NCBI RefSeq assembly: GCF_014646355.1
Contig: NZ_BMNH01000013.1
Span: 141,470-205,469, forward strand
Origin: Nonomuraea cavernae
GTDB lineage: Bacteria > Actinomycetota > Actinomycetes > Streptosporangiales > Streptosporangiaceae
DNA: 64,000 nt
Direction of reading: 5' to 3'
The notes beneath the pieces were generated by a model. That model was not told the DNA's origin and did no database searches. It was given only the letters and a program-made list of their open reading frames with translations. Positions within the stretch are counted from its first letter, which is position 1. Each line of letters opens with the position of its first letter. Below, piece by piece: positions 57,680 to 64,000 of the stretch. Made by a program: the position numbers and the translations under genes.

Positions 57680-59119
57680 ATGCTCCGAACCCCAGCGCTG
57701 ATCGCCATCGCGATCGGCGCGTTAGTCATGACGCCCACCCCCGCCGTCGCCGCCAAGCCGCCGTCAGGGATGATCGACTCCCTCCAGCGTGACCTCGGCA
57801 TCAGCAAGGAACAGGCCGTCAACCGCCTCGCCAACGAGGCCCGTGGCAACAACGCCGCCCCCGGCCTGCGCAAGCAGCTCGGCGACCGCTACGCCGGCGC
57901 CTGGTACGAAGGCCCGGAGAGCGTGTTCGTCGTGGCCACCGTCGACGCCACCGACAAGGCCGCCATCACCCGCTCGGGCGCCCAGGCCAGGGTCCTCGCC
58001 CGTACGATGGCGCAGCTCACCGCCGTCAAGGACGGCCTGGACCGCGCGGCGGCCCCCTCCTCGGTGCACGCCTGGTCCATCTCACCCCAGGACAACGCCG
58101 TCATCGCCTGGGCCGCCGATCTCGAAGCCGCCCGCACATGGGTCGAGGCCAGCGGCGTGGACGCCGCGGCCGTGAAGGTCGAGCAGTCGGCAGAGCGGCC
58201 ACGCCTCTTCTACGACATCCGCGGCGGCGACGCCTACTACAACTCGGCGCTCGGCTACCGCTGCTCCGTCGGCTTCGCCGCCAGGCGCGGCACCCAGCTC
58301 GGCTACACCAGCGCCGGCCACTGCGGCAACGTCGGCAACGCCACGACGGGCTACAACCAGGTCGCGCAAGGGTCGTTCCAGATCTCGTCGTTCCCCGGCA
58401 ACGACTACTCCTGGATCTCGACCAACGCCAACTGGACCGCCCCCGGCGTGGTGAACGCCTACGGCTCGGGCATCCTGCCGGTCCGTGGCTCCGCCGTCAC
58501 CCAGCCCGGCGGCTCCATCTGCCGCTCCGGCTCCACCACCCAGTGGCACTGCGGCACCGTCCAGGCGCTCAACTCCACCGTCAACTACCCCGAAGGCACC
58601 GTCTCCGGCCTCACCCGGACCAACGTGTGCGCCGAGGGCGGCGACTCCGGCGGCTCGTTCATCTCCGGCGACCAGGCCCAGGGCATGACCTCCGGCGGCT
58701 CCGGCAACTGCACCAGCGGCGGCACCACGTACTTCCAGCCGGTGGGCGAGATCCTCTCCGCGGGTGGCCTCACCCTGGTCACCAGCGGCGGCCAGGAGCC
58801 CCCGACCGGCTGCCAGGGCTACAGCTCCACCTACAGCGGCTCGCTGACCTCCGGCCAGAGCGTCTACCAGCCGAACGGCTCCTACTACCAGTCCACGACC
58901 TCCGGCACGCACGCCGGCTGCCTGGACGGCCCCAACGGCACCGACTTCGACCTGTACCTGCAGAAGTGGAACGGCTCCTCCTGGTCGGTCGTCGCGCAGG
59001 GCATCACCGCCAACCCCGACGAGACGATCAGCTACAGCGGGACCGCGGGCTACTACCGCTACCGCGTCCACGCCTACAGCGGCTCCGGCTCCTACACCCT
59101 GGGCGTCAACCGCCCGTGA
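57680..59119 (+). CDS. Secreted S1 serine protease with pro-region and C-terminal PPC-like domain
   Basis: 479 residues. Signal peptide (to AVAA), an alpha-lytic/streptogrisin-type pro-region to about 165, and a mature chymotrypsin-fold domain with His213 (SAGHCGN), Asp about 241 (NDYSW) and Ser about 322 (GGDSGGS); six cysteines pair in the usual way. A C-terminal PPC-like domain follows (GCQGYSSTYSGSLTSGQSV...). Extracellular protease of the streptogrisin group. A strong AAGGAGACAGGG ribosome site precedes the ATG, and a strong terminator follows. Confidence 0.94.
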   Translation: MLRTPALIAIAIGALVMTPTPAVAAKPPSGMIDSLQRDLGISKEQAVNRLANEARGNNAAPGLRKQLGDRYAGAWYEGPESVFVVATVDATDKAAITRSGAQARVLARTMAQLTAVKDGLDRAAAPSSVHAWSISPQDNAVIAWAADLEAARTWVEASGVDAAAVKVEQSAERPRLFYDIRGGDAYYNSALGYRCSVGFAARRGTQLGYTSAGHCGNVGNATTGYNQVAQGSFQISSFPGNDYSWISTNANWTAPGVVNAYGSGILPVRGSAVTQPGGSICRSGSTTQWHCGTVQALNSTVNYPEGTVSGLTRTNVCAEGGDSGGSFISGDQAQGMTSGGSGNCTSGGTTYFQPVGEILSAGGLTLVTSGGQEPPTGCQGYSSTYSGSLTSGQSVYQPNGSYYQSTTSGTHAGCLDGPNGTDFDLYLQKWNGSSWSVVAQGITANPDETISYSGTAGYYRYRVHAYSGSGSYTLGVNRP

Positions 59120-59142
59120 CCGTGCTCTGACCACCTTCGACG

Positions 59143-59182
59143 GCGGCCGGGAGGCGGGAGTCCACCCCCGCCTCCCGGCCGC
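59143..59182 (+). terminator. Strong terminator of the protease gene
   Basis: Sixteen-base perfect stem GCGGCCGGGAGGCGGG with its complement, loop of eight bases (AGTCCACC). 24 bases after the protease stop; also suits the convergent phosphatase. Confidence 0.85.
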
Positions 59183-59231
59183 GCCACGCTTTCCCTGGCC
59201 TCGCGGCTCTCCGCTCTCCTCTTCGGCCTCG

Positions 59232-59759
59232 TCAAGCCAGGATGTACTCCCAGCCGGGCCGCCAGTCGAAAGGCGCGTCGACCTGATCCTCCAGCGGCAC
59301 TCCTTCGAGCAGGTTGCGCAGTGCCCACCGGTTGGCCGAGTGCGCGATGACCAGCACCGTGCACTCCTGCCATTCCTTCATCACGTCCTCCAGGAACGCC
59401 GCCGTCTCGGCCACGACGTGCCGGTAGCTCTGCCCGCCCGGCCAGGGCGTGTCGATGTGCCTGGCGCGCAACATCGCCACCTCGCTCACCGGACGGCCGT
59501 TGTAGATGCCGTAGTCGCACTCCCTGAGGCGCTGGTCGAGCCTGATCTCCTTGCTGTCGCCGAAGGCGATCTCCGCGGTCTCCACGGCCCGGCGCAGATC
59601 GGAGGCGTAGACGACGTCCACGTCGCGCCGCCGCGCCCCCAACTCGGCCGCCAGCCCCCGGCCCGCCCTGGACAGTTCGCCGGGCAGCCATCCCGTGGCG
59701 ATGCCGGTCTCGTTGTCCACGGTGATGGAATGCGTTTCGTAGATCAGTCTCACGGACAT
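59232..59759 (-). CDS. Histidine phosphatase family protein with altered RHG motif
   Basis: 175 residues. The usual RHGET is IYETHSIT here: the catalytic His is retained in ETHS but the preceding Arg is a Thr. The second His is in VLVIAHSANRW, and SDLRRAVETAEI and the LDQRLRECDYGIYNG blocks are conserved. It is a variant group of the phosphoglycerate-mutase-like superfamily; activity on a phosphate ester is possible but altered. ATG 59759. Convergent with the protease gene. Confidence 0.83.
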   Translation of the reverse strand: MSVRLIYETHSITVDNETGIATGWLPGELSRAGRGLAAELGARRRDVDVVYASDLRRAVETAEIAFGDSKEIRLDQRLRECDYGIYNGRPVSEVAMLRARHIDTPWPGGQSYRHVVAETAAFLEDVMKEWQECTVLVIAHSANRWALRNLLEGVPLEDQVDAPFDWRPGWEYILA

Positions 59760-59954
59760 CCCCCGACGCTACCCAGCCGCTCACGGCGTACGCGCAGAGC
59801 GTACGACCCGAACGCTCGATCTACTCGCCCGGGCATGGAATGATGTGCGGGCGCCTTCCACGCGGCTGGCGGCGAGCGGGGGTCCCATGCTTTAGCCTTT
59901 AGCGTGCGCGGAAGCGCGCGGGTGATCCCGGCGCGCGGGGGACAACTGAATCCA

Positions 59955-60028
59955 GGGGCGGTAGCTCAGCCGGTCAGAGCATCGGACTCATAATCCGTGG
60001 GTCGTGGGTTCAAGTCCCACCCGCCCTA
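59955..60028 (+). tRNA. Elongator tRNA-Met (anticodon CAT)
   Basis: 74 bases with complete cloverleaf: acceptor GGGGCGG with CCGCCCT (first pair G-U), T-A at 8-9, D-arm GCTC/GAGC, anticodon loop CTCATAA (CAT at 59989-59991), T-arm GTGGG/CCCAC with TTCAAGT, discriminator A. The CCA end is not encoded. It resembles the actinobacterial elongator tRNA-Met rather than the initiator type. Its 3' end overlaps the integrase gene. Confidence 0.95.
60004..60028. other. Putative attachment site of the integrative element
   Basis: The T-arm and 3' acceptor half of tRNA-Met; the integrase stop codon TAG (minus strand) lies at 60026-60028 inside it. tRNA 3' halves are the standard attB targets of actinomycete elements. 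The matching attR, which should repeat this sequence, lies beyond the window. Confidence 0.7.
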
Positions 60029-61687
60029 CTTCTGAATCCCCAGGTCATCCATGGTGTCACTTGATCCGTGTGAAGCCTCGGGGCGGGCAGGAGCCGCTTG
60101 GGAGACCGAGGGGAGACCGCCAGTCGCGGACACCTCCTCCGCAACCGCTCTGCGAGGCACCAGAGCCGCACTAGCCTCCGCGGCCGCGTGCGCTATTTCC
60201 GGGAGCACTGACGTGTAGATATCGGAAGTGATCGACTGACTGGAGTGGCGCAGCATCGACGACGTCGTCTTCATGTCGTTTCCCGCCGCCAGCGACAGCG
60301 TGGCCGCTCCATGCCGTAGGTCGTGCAGCCGAATGGGGGGTAGCCCGGCCGCGAACGCCAGCCGCTCGAAATGCTCACTGACCCAATCCGGCTTCAGCTC
60401 CGAGCCGTCTTCCCAGGTGAACATCCGCCCGGTGTCGATCCAGGACGCCCCGAACGCCGCCCTCTCTTGAAGCTGACGTTCACGGTGCGCGAGCAGGATC
60501 CTCAGCGTGCCCCGGTCAAGAGCGATGATCGCATCAGACGCCTCCGTTTTCGGCGCGCCCTCCCGCACCTTCTTACCGACATTCGTCAACTGCGTGGACA
60601 CCGCCAGAGTGCCCTCGTCCAGCTCACAATCGACCCATCGTGCGCCGCACGCCTCGCCGCGGCGTAGGCCTCGGAAAGCGATCAAGTGGTAGAGCGCGTA
60701 CAGCCGGTCGGTAGTTGCGTGGTCCAGAAAAGCGCCCAGCTGAGCGGGCGTCCAAACCATCACAGGGGAAGGGCGCGGCGTCGCCAGCCAGATCTTGAAC
60801 CTCTCCAGCCGCTTCTTCGGCCGGAACTTCGCCGCACGCTCTGTTGCCAGCCGCTCCTCGTAGCCCGCGTCGAACGCCTTCACCCGGGCACCTGTCCATA
60901 TCACCCCTTTCGCCTTCCTGCCAGGGTCCAGCTTCACGAGCGCCGCGGCGTTGAAGGAGACAACGTGCTCTCGCTCAGCCGACGCGAGCACCGTCCGGAT
61001 CGTCGCGCGAACCCGCTGCTTGGTCACCGGTCCGGTGATCCGTTTTCCGCGTACCGAAGCGCGCACCGCTGGATCGTCGGACGTTCGAGCAGCCAACAAC
61101 GCGGTGTTCTTCTCGTCGATCCGGGTGAACACTCGCTCAACGGTCGGCACGAACACCTTGTCCATCCGCACCTTTTCAAGCACCTCTCGGATATGCGTCT
61201 CGTAGTGAGAGACATAGCCGAGCAGGGTGCTCTCACGGATGTCTTTCAGGCGCTCTCGCCGTTCCTTCCACTGCTGCCAGTACTCACCGAAGGTCATCGC
61301 CTGTAGTGGCTGGCCTGTCCGGTACTTGCGATGCAGTTCCTCATGCGCTGGTAGCGGTGTGTGCTTCTGGTGCGCCTCCTTGATCACCTCCAGGATCTCC
61401 ATCCGCGCCTCGTGCCCCTCCGGTCCCGGGTCCGGGATGTCGAGCAAGCGCCCCGCCTGCTGATAGAAGGCGGACAACTCGGTCTCACTCCTGAAACCGC
61501 CCAGCCTCAGGTAAACGCGCTTGCCATCAGGCCCGGCCGGCAGCTCTTCCTTGCCGTGCCAGGTGCCGTGATGGGGATTCCACGTGCCGCCCTTCCGGCG
61601 CAGTTTCGGGCACTTGGCGCCGAGCTCACGGCCGTTCTCTCGGCACTTACATCGTTTGTATCCGTTACCAGTCAACGTATGGCTCAC
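60026..61687 (-). CDS. Tyrosine recombinase (integrase)
   Basis: 553 residues. Arm-binding N-terminus with the cysteine cluster CKCRENGRELGAKCPKL, then the catalytic domain: Arg in RGLRRGEACG, His-x-x-Arg in HDLRHGAATL and nucleophilic Tyr in SDIYTSV. Excises and integrates the element by site-specific recombination at the tRNA. ATGA overlap with the regulator gene upstream shows translational coupling. Ends inside the tRNA. Confidence 0.94.
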   Translation of the reverse strand: MSHTLTGNGYKRCKCRENGRELGAKCPKLRRKGGTWNPHHGTWHGKEELPAGPDGKRVYLRLGGFRSETELSAFYQQAGRLLDIPDPGPEGHEARMEILEVIKEAHQKHTPLPAHEELHRKYRTGQPLQAMTFGEYWQQWKERRERLKDIRESTLLGYVSHYETHIREVLEKVRMDKVFVPTVERVFTRIDEKNTALLAARTSDDPAVRASVRGKRITGPVTKQRVRATIRTVLASAEREHVVSFNAAALVKLDPGRKAKGVIWTGARVKAFDAGYEERLATERAAKFRPKKRLERFKIWLATPRPSPVMVWTPAQLGAFLDHATTDRLYALYHLIAFRGLRRGEACGARWVDCELDEGTLAVSTQLTNVGKKVREGAPKTEASDAIIALDRGTLRILLAHRERQLQERAAFGASWIDTGRMFTWEDGSELKPDWVSEHFERLAFAAGLPPIRLHDLRHGAATLSLAAGNDMKTTSSMLRHSSQSITSDIYTSVLPEIAHAAAEASAALVPRRAVAEEVSATGGLPSVSQAAPARPEASHGSSDTMDDLGIQK

Positions 61688-62715
61688 CTCATTCCGGTTT
61701 CGCGGTGCATGCCTGCGACCTTCCTGGCTTCCTGGTAGTCCTCGATGCTCACTCCCAGCTCGGCGGCCCGTTCCTGGAGTGGCTGCCGGGGGTCGCGGCC
61801 GCGCTCGTGCAGGGCTATCCGGGCGGCCAGGTTCTCCAGATGATCCAGGCGATCCTCCGGCTCCCGGTCACTGATCTGCTGAAGTCTGCGGTCGATCTCC
61901 TCCACCACCGCGTCGGTGGGGTGGGCGGTGCCGCGATCGTAGGCGTCGATGACACCGATGGCGGCCTCATGCATCCCAGCTCGCACCAGCACCTCGGCGA
62001 CGTGGTAGATGAGGTCCGGCACCACCCGTACCGGAGCGCCCGGGATCTTCGTGGCGAACAGTTCGCGCAGGCGGACAAGGTCGGCCACGACGCTGTGGCG
62101 CCAGCGGGAATCTTCTCCCGGCGGGGTCAGATCGCGGCCCTCACCCATGGCCCGCAAGATCCGCTGCAGCGTGTCGTACCCGACCGTCGCCTCCCGCCAG
62201 GAGTCGGCATCCATCCAGAAGGAGATCGCCTGTCCGGCAGTGGCGGCGTCGACCTTCCTCTGCGCCAGGAAACCTTCGTATGCCGTCCTGCTCTTCTCCC
62301 GGCCGAAGCGGTGGCGCAGGCGGGCCCAGGCGAGGAGGAAGTGAGCGTACTGATCTTTGGCGTTCCTGCCTTCATGGGTGACCGTTCGAGTCAGGTCGTG
62401 CAGGTCCCGGCCTTCGGCGTCGTCCAGGGGGAGCGGGAGTTCTTCGAGGGCGATGCCGAATACGCGGGCCAGGGTGATGGCCTCGTCCACGCTGATGGCA
62501 CGGCGGCTGCCGTCGGGCTTGGGGTTGACGATCTTGGAGATGGCGGACTGGTGCGTCGGACACCCTGCGTTGGTGAGTTCCTGGGCCATGCGTTCCTGTG
62601 ACCAGCCGCGTCGGCGCATCTCCCAGGCGATCCGCAGGGCGACGTTCTCCTCGCTGAGACCGCGAGCACCCAGGCTGCCGTGGTCGGGTTGGTGTCGCTT
62701 CTCGGCCGCCGACAT
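61684..62715 (-). CDS. XRE-type regulator of the integrative element
   Basis: 343 residues from ATG 62715, with AAGGAG seven bases upstream; starts at 62733 and 62799 are less well supported. XRE helix-turn-helix in the first 100 (VALRIAWEMRRRGWSQERMAQELTNAG ... HQSAISKIVN), then a long helical domain of unknown function (about 130-340). Probably represses or activates int and xis, much as KorSA-type proteins do. Two palindromes lie just upstream. Coupled to the integrase. Confidence 0.8.
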   Translation of the reverse strand: MSAAEKRHQPDHGSLGARGLSEENVALRIAWEMRRRGWSQERMAQELTNAGCPTHQSAISKIVNPKPDGSRRAISVDEAITLARVFGIALEELPLPLDDAEGRDLHDLTRTVTHEGRNAKDQYAHFLLAWARLRHRFGREKSRTAYEGFLAQRKVDAATAGQAISFWMDADSWREATVGYDTLQRILRAMGEGRDLTPPGEDSRWRHSVVADLVRLRELFATKIPGAPVRVVPDLIYHVAEVLVRAGMHEAAIGVIDAYDRGTAHPTDAVVEEIDRRLQQISDREPEDRLDHLENLAARIALHERGRDPRQPLQERAAELGVSIEDYQEARKVAGMHRETGMR

Positions 62716-62742
62716 TGCGTCACTCCTTGACATCGCCCACTT

Positions 62743-62793
62743 CATCCCGACGGGATGGAACACTGCCAATTCTAGGGTTGATGATCTGTCATC
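62743..62793. promoter_or_regulatory. Two palindromes in the regulator/xis divergent region
   Basis: CATCCCG-A-CGGGATG at 62743-62757 (15 bases, perfect) and GATGA-TCTG-TCATC at 62780-62793. Located between the minus-strand regulator and the plus-strand excisionase gene, both likely control points of excision. Confidence 0.6.
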
Positions 62794-62897
62794 GTCCATG
62801 CCATCCTGATCGCGAGCGAAATCTAATCCCATTTGTGATGAACCGCTCGGCGCCCTCGACATGGTCCGGGCGGACCCCCTCAGAAAGGCACGCCCTC

Positions 62898-63152
62898 ATG
62901 GCCCAAGCCCTGACCACCGCGGAACTGCTCGCCCTGCCCGTCACCGTTGATCTCGTCACCGCCGCACGAGCATTCGGCATCGGCAGGACCAAAGCCCACG
63001 AACTCGCCCGCAGCGGCCAGTTCCCCTGCCCCGTCCTCAGAGTCGGCCACACCTACCGCGTCGGCCGCGCCGCCCTTCTGCGCTGTCTCGACATCGACGA
63101 CCCCGCGCTTACGCCCGCGCCGACCGCCCAGGCCACCGACCTCGCGTCCTGA
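62898..63152 (+). CDS. Excisionase-like helix-turn-helix protein
   Basis: 84 residues with a MerR/HTH_17-type DNA-binding domain (VDLVTAARAFGIGRTKAHELARSGQFPCPVLRVGHTYRVGRAALLRCLDI). This is the usual Xis-like protein of AICEs, which bends the attachment sites to direct excision. The ATG at 62898 was chosen because the domain begins soon after. Eleven bases before the primase gene. Confidence 0.8.
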   Translation: MAQALTTAELLALPVTVDLVTAARAFGIGRTKAHELARSGQFPCPVLRVGHTYRVGRAALLRCLDIDDPALTPAPTAQATDLAS

Positions 63153-63163
63153 CAGGTCACCTG

Positions 63164-63934
63164 ATGACCACCCCGTTCGCCCTGATCCTGCAAGCGCTCT
63201 ACGCCAGGACCGGCCACGCCCCGCGCGGCACCGCCACTCAAAAGAGCGCCATCTGTCCCGCGCACGACGACCGGCACCCATCGCTGTCGGTCGGCGTCAC
63301 CAGCACGGGCGTCGTCATGATCACCTGCCACGGCGGGCCCCGATGCCCTACCGAGGATGTCATGCAAGCTCTCGGGCTCCCCATGTCCGCCCTCTGGCCC
63401 GGCTCTCCGCACACCCCGCCGTCCCAGCGGCACCGCCCAGATCACTGGATGCCCTGCGGCCACCATCGGGTGGCCGACTACCTCTACCGGGACGAGCAGG
63501 GCACCATCCTGTACGGCGTCGCCCGATGCGACCGCAAAGGCAACGGCTGCCAGGGCTTCCGCCAGTGGAGGCCCGACCTCAGCAAGCGCACCGGCCGACG
63601 CTGGAGCTTATACGGCCAGGACGGCACGATGGCCGTACGCCTGGTCCCCTACCACCTGCCCGAAGTCATCACCGCAGTCCGCGAATCCCGGGTCGTGATG
63701 ATTACCGAAGGCGAGAAGGACGTCGAAGCCCTCCGCGCCCACCCCGGCATCACCGCCACCTGCAACGCCATGGGCGCCGGAAAGTGGCAACCGGACTTCG
63801 CGCGCTACTTCCACGGGGCCGACATCTCCATCGTCGCCGACCGTGACCAGGCCGGCCGCGACCACGCCAAGGCGATCGTGGCGAACCTCATGCCCGTGGG
63901 GTGCCCCGATCTTTCCGGACACGGACCCAAGTAG
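63164..63934 (+). CDS. Toprim/CHC2-type primase, truncated by an IS element
   Basis: 256 residues in the present frame. A zinc finger (CPAHDDRHPSL ... CHGGPRC) is followed by a Toprim core with TEGEKDVEAL and VADRDQAGRDHA. Element-borne primases of this type are longer, with a helicase or polymerase region after the Toprim. The chain stops after NLMPV at about 63900 and continues in a short foreign tail (GCPDLSGHGPK) that corresponds to the left end of an IS element. Likely nonfunctional. Confidence 0.8.
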   Translation: MTTPFALILQALYARTGHAPRGTATQKSAICPAHDDRHPSLSVGVTSTGVVMITCHGGPRCPTEDVMQALGLPMSALWPGSPHTPPSQRHRPDHWMPCGHHRVADYLYRDEQGTILYGVARCDRKGNGCQGFRQWRPDLSKRTGRRWSLYGQDGTMAVRLVPYHLPEVITAVRESRVVMITEGEKDVEALRAHPGITATCNAMGAGKWQPDFARYFHGADISIVADRDQAGRDHAKAIVANLMPVGCPDLSGHGPK

Positions 63935-64000
63935 GGTTTACGTGACACCCGGAAGGCAAGGTAGTGGCGAAGAAGCCGAGGCAGTACTCTCCCGAATTGC
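63902..64000 (+). mobile_element. IS3-like insertion sequence, left end
   Basis: Begins at TGCCCCGATCTTTCCGGACA, which has the look of an IS3-group inverted repeat, then a short leader with GGAAGG before a GTG-started transposase orfA. The element inserts into the primase gene; the right end is outside the window. Confidence 0.68.
63964..64000 (+). CDS. IS3-family transposase OrfA, N-terminal fragment (cut by window edge)
   Basis: Twelve codons: VAKKPRQYSPEL, with a GGAAGG ribosome site seven bases before the GTG. This opening (a short basic start then (K/R)-x-YSPE-(F/L)) is typical of IS3-group orfA helix-turn-helix proteins. Too short for firm assignment. Confidence 0.62.
   Translation, partial: MAKKPRQYSPEL

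Larger units (their letters stand above)
60004..64000. mobile_element. AICE-type integrative element, left end
   Basis: Starts in the tRNA-Met 3' end, then integrase, XRE regulator (both minus), excisionase-like protein and a primase (plus). This module order is that of pSAM2-type actinomycete integrative and conjugative elements, in which transfer (TraB-type) genes follow; here they would be outside the window. Interrupted at its primase by an IS3-like element. Confidence 0.75.

Noticed and set aside
59843..59954. Possible small RNA or hairpin before the tRNA
   Set aside because: GCGCGC-rich imperfect hairpins probably reflect the tRNA promoter region; no conserved motif.

Overview
The window is high-GC actinomycete DNA. 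GTG starts, 1-4 bp stop/start overlaps inside operons, an F420:NADPH oxidoreductase, a DUF5753/DUF397 regulator pair, an AfsR/SARP-type regulator, streptogrisin-like protease, IdeR-type iron boxes and a pSAM2-like integrative element all point to Streptosporangiales. A Nonomuraea-like genome is my best guess; that is an inference from gene content only.

Left part (1-28,500): a partial lgt, npdG, a LysR gene, map, a copC-copD/ctaG copper operon, then a GTG-started XRE-TPR regulator divergent from a previously overlookable 48-residue secreted peptide gene (8623-8769). Next come a PucR-type regulator divergent from a lone xanthine dehydrogenase large subunit, an EF-hand protein and a purine permease; a secretory membrane protein with an excalibur tail; alanine dehydrogenase; an XRE-cupin regulator divergent from an Asp/Glu racemase with a doubled palindromic operator; DUF3105 and DUF305 membrane proteins; a DUF6421-SDR-threonine aldolase operon; an orphan LuxR response regulator; and a Ser/Thr kinase translationally coupled to a pseudoprotease.

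Middle (28,500-47,700): a cobalamin riboswitch heads btuF-btuC-btuD-cbiZ-Uma2 (B12/cobinamide salvage). An AfsR-like regulator follows with an apparent single-base frameshift, then a VanX-like dipeptidase, a tiny membrane protein and a histidine phosphatase. A WhiJ-type triad (DUF5753 regulator, DUF397, anti-sigma-like ATPase) precedes an XPB-N-terminal-like protein and a divergent, doubly iron-boxed siderophore uptake system (binding protein versus two permeases and an ATPase).

Right part (47,700-64,000): M20 peptidase, GroES-like protein, TolB-like protein, a phosphotriesterase-like protein, a 532-bp gene-free island with a 24-bp tandem array and a perfect 28-bp inverted repeat, a P-loop kinase, DUF1445 hydro-lyase, HxlR/quinone reductase pair, LysR/DUF6158 divergon, secreted S1 protease, and finally an elongator tRNA-Met into whose 3' end an AICE-type element has integrated (int, XRE regulator, xis, primase). 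The primase is cut by the left end of an IS3-like element that runs off the window.

The most interesting signals are the XRE-TPR/secreted-peptide divergon (layout of an RRNPP-like peptide signalling pair), a recurrent pattern of short tandem duplications that include the stop codons of genes, and the structured island at 51,914-52,445.
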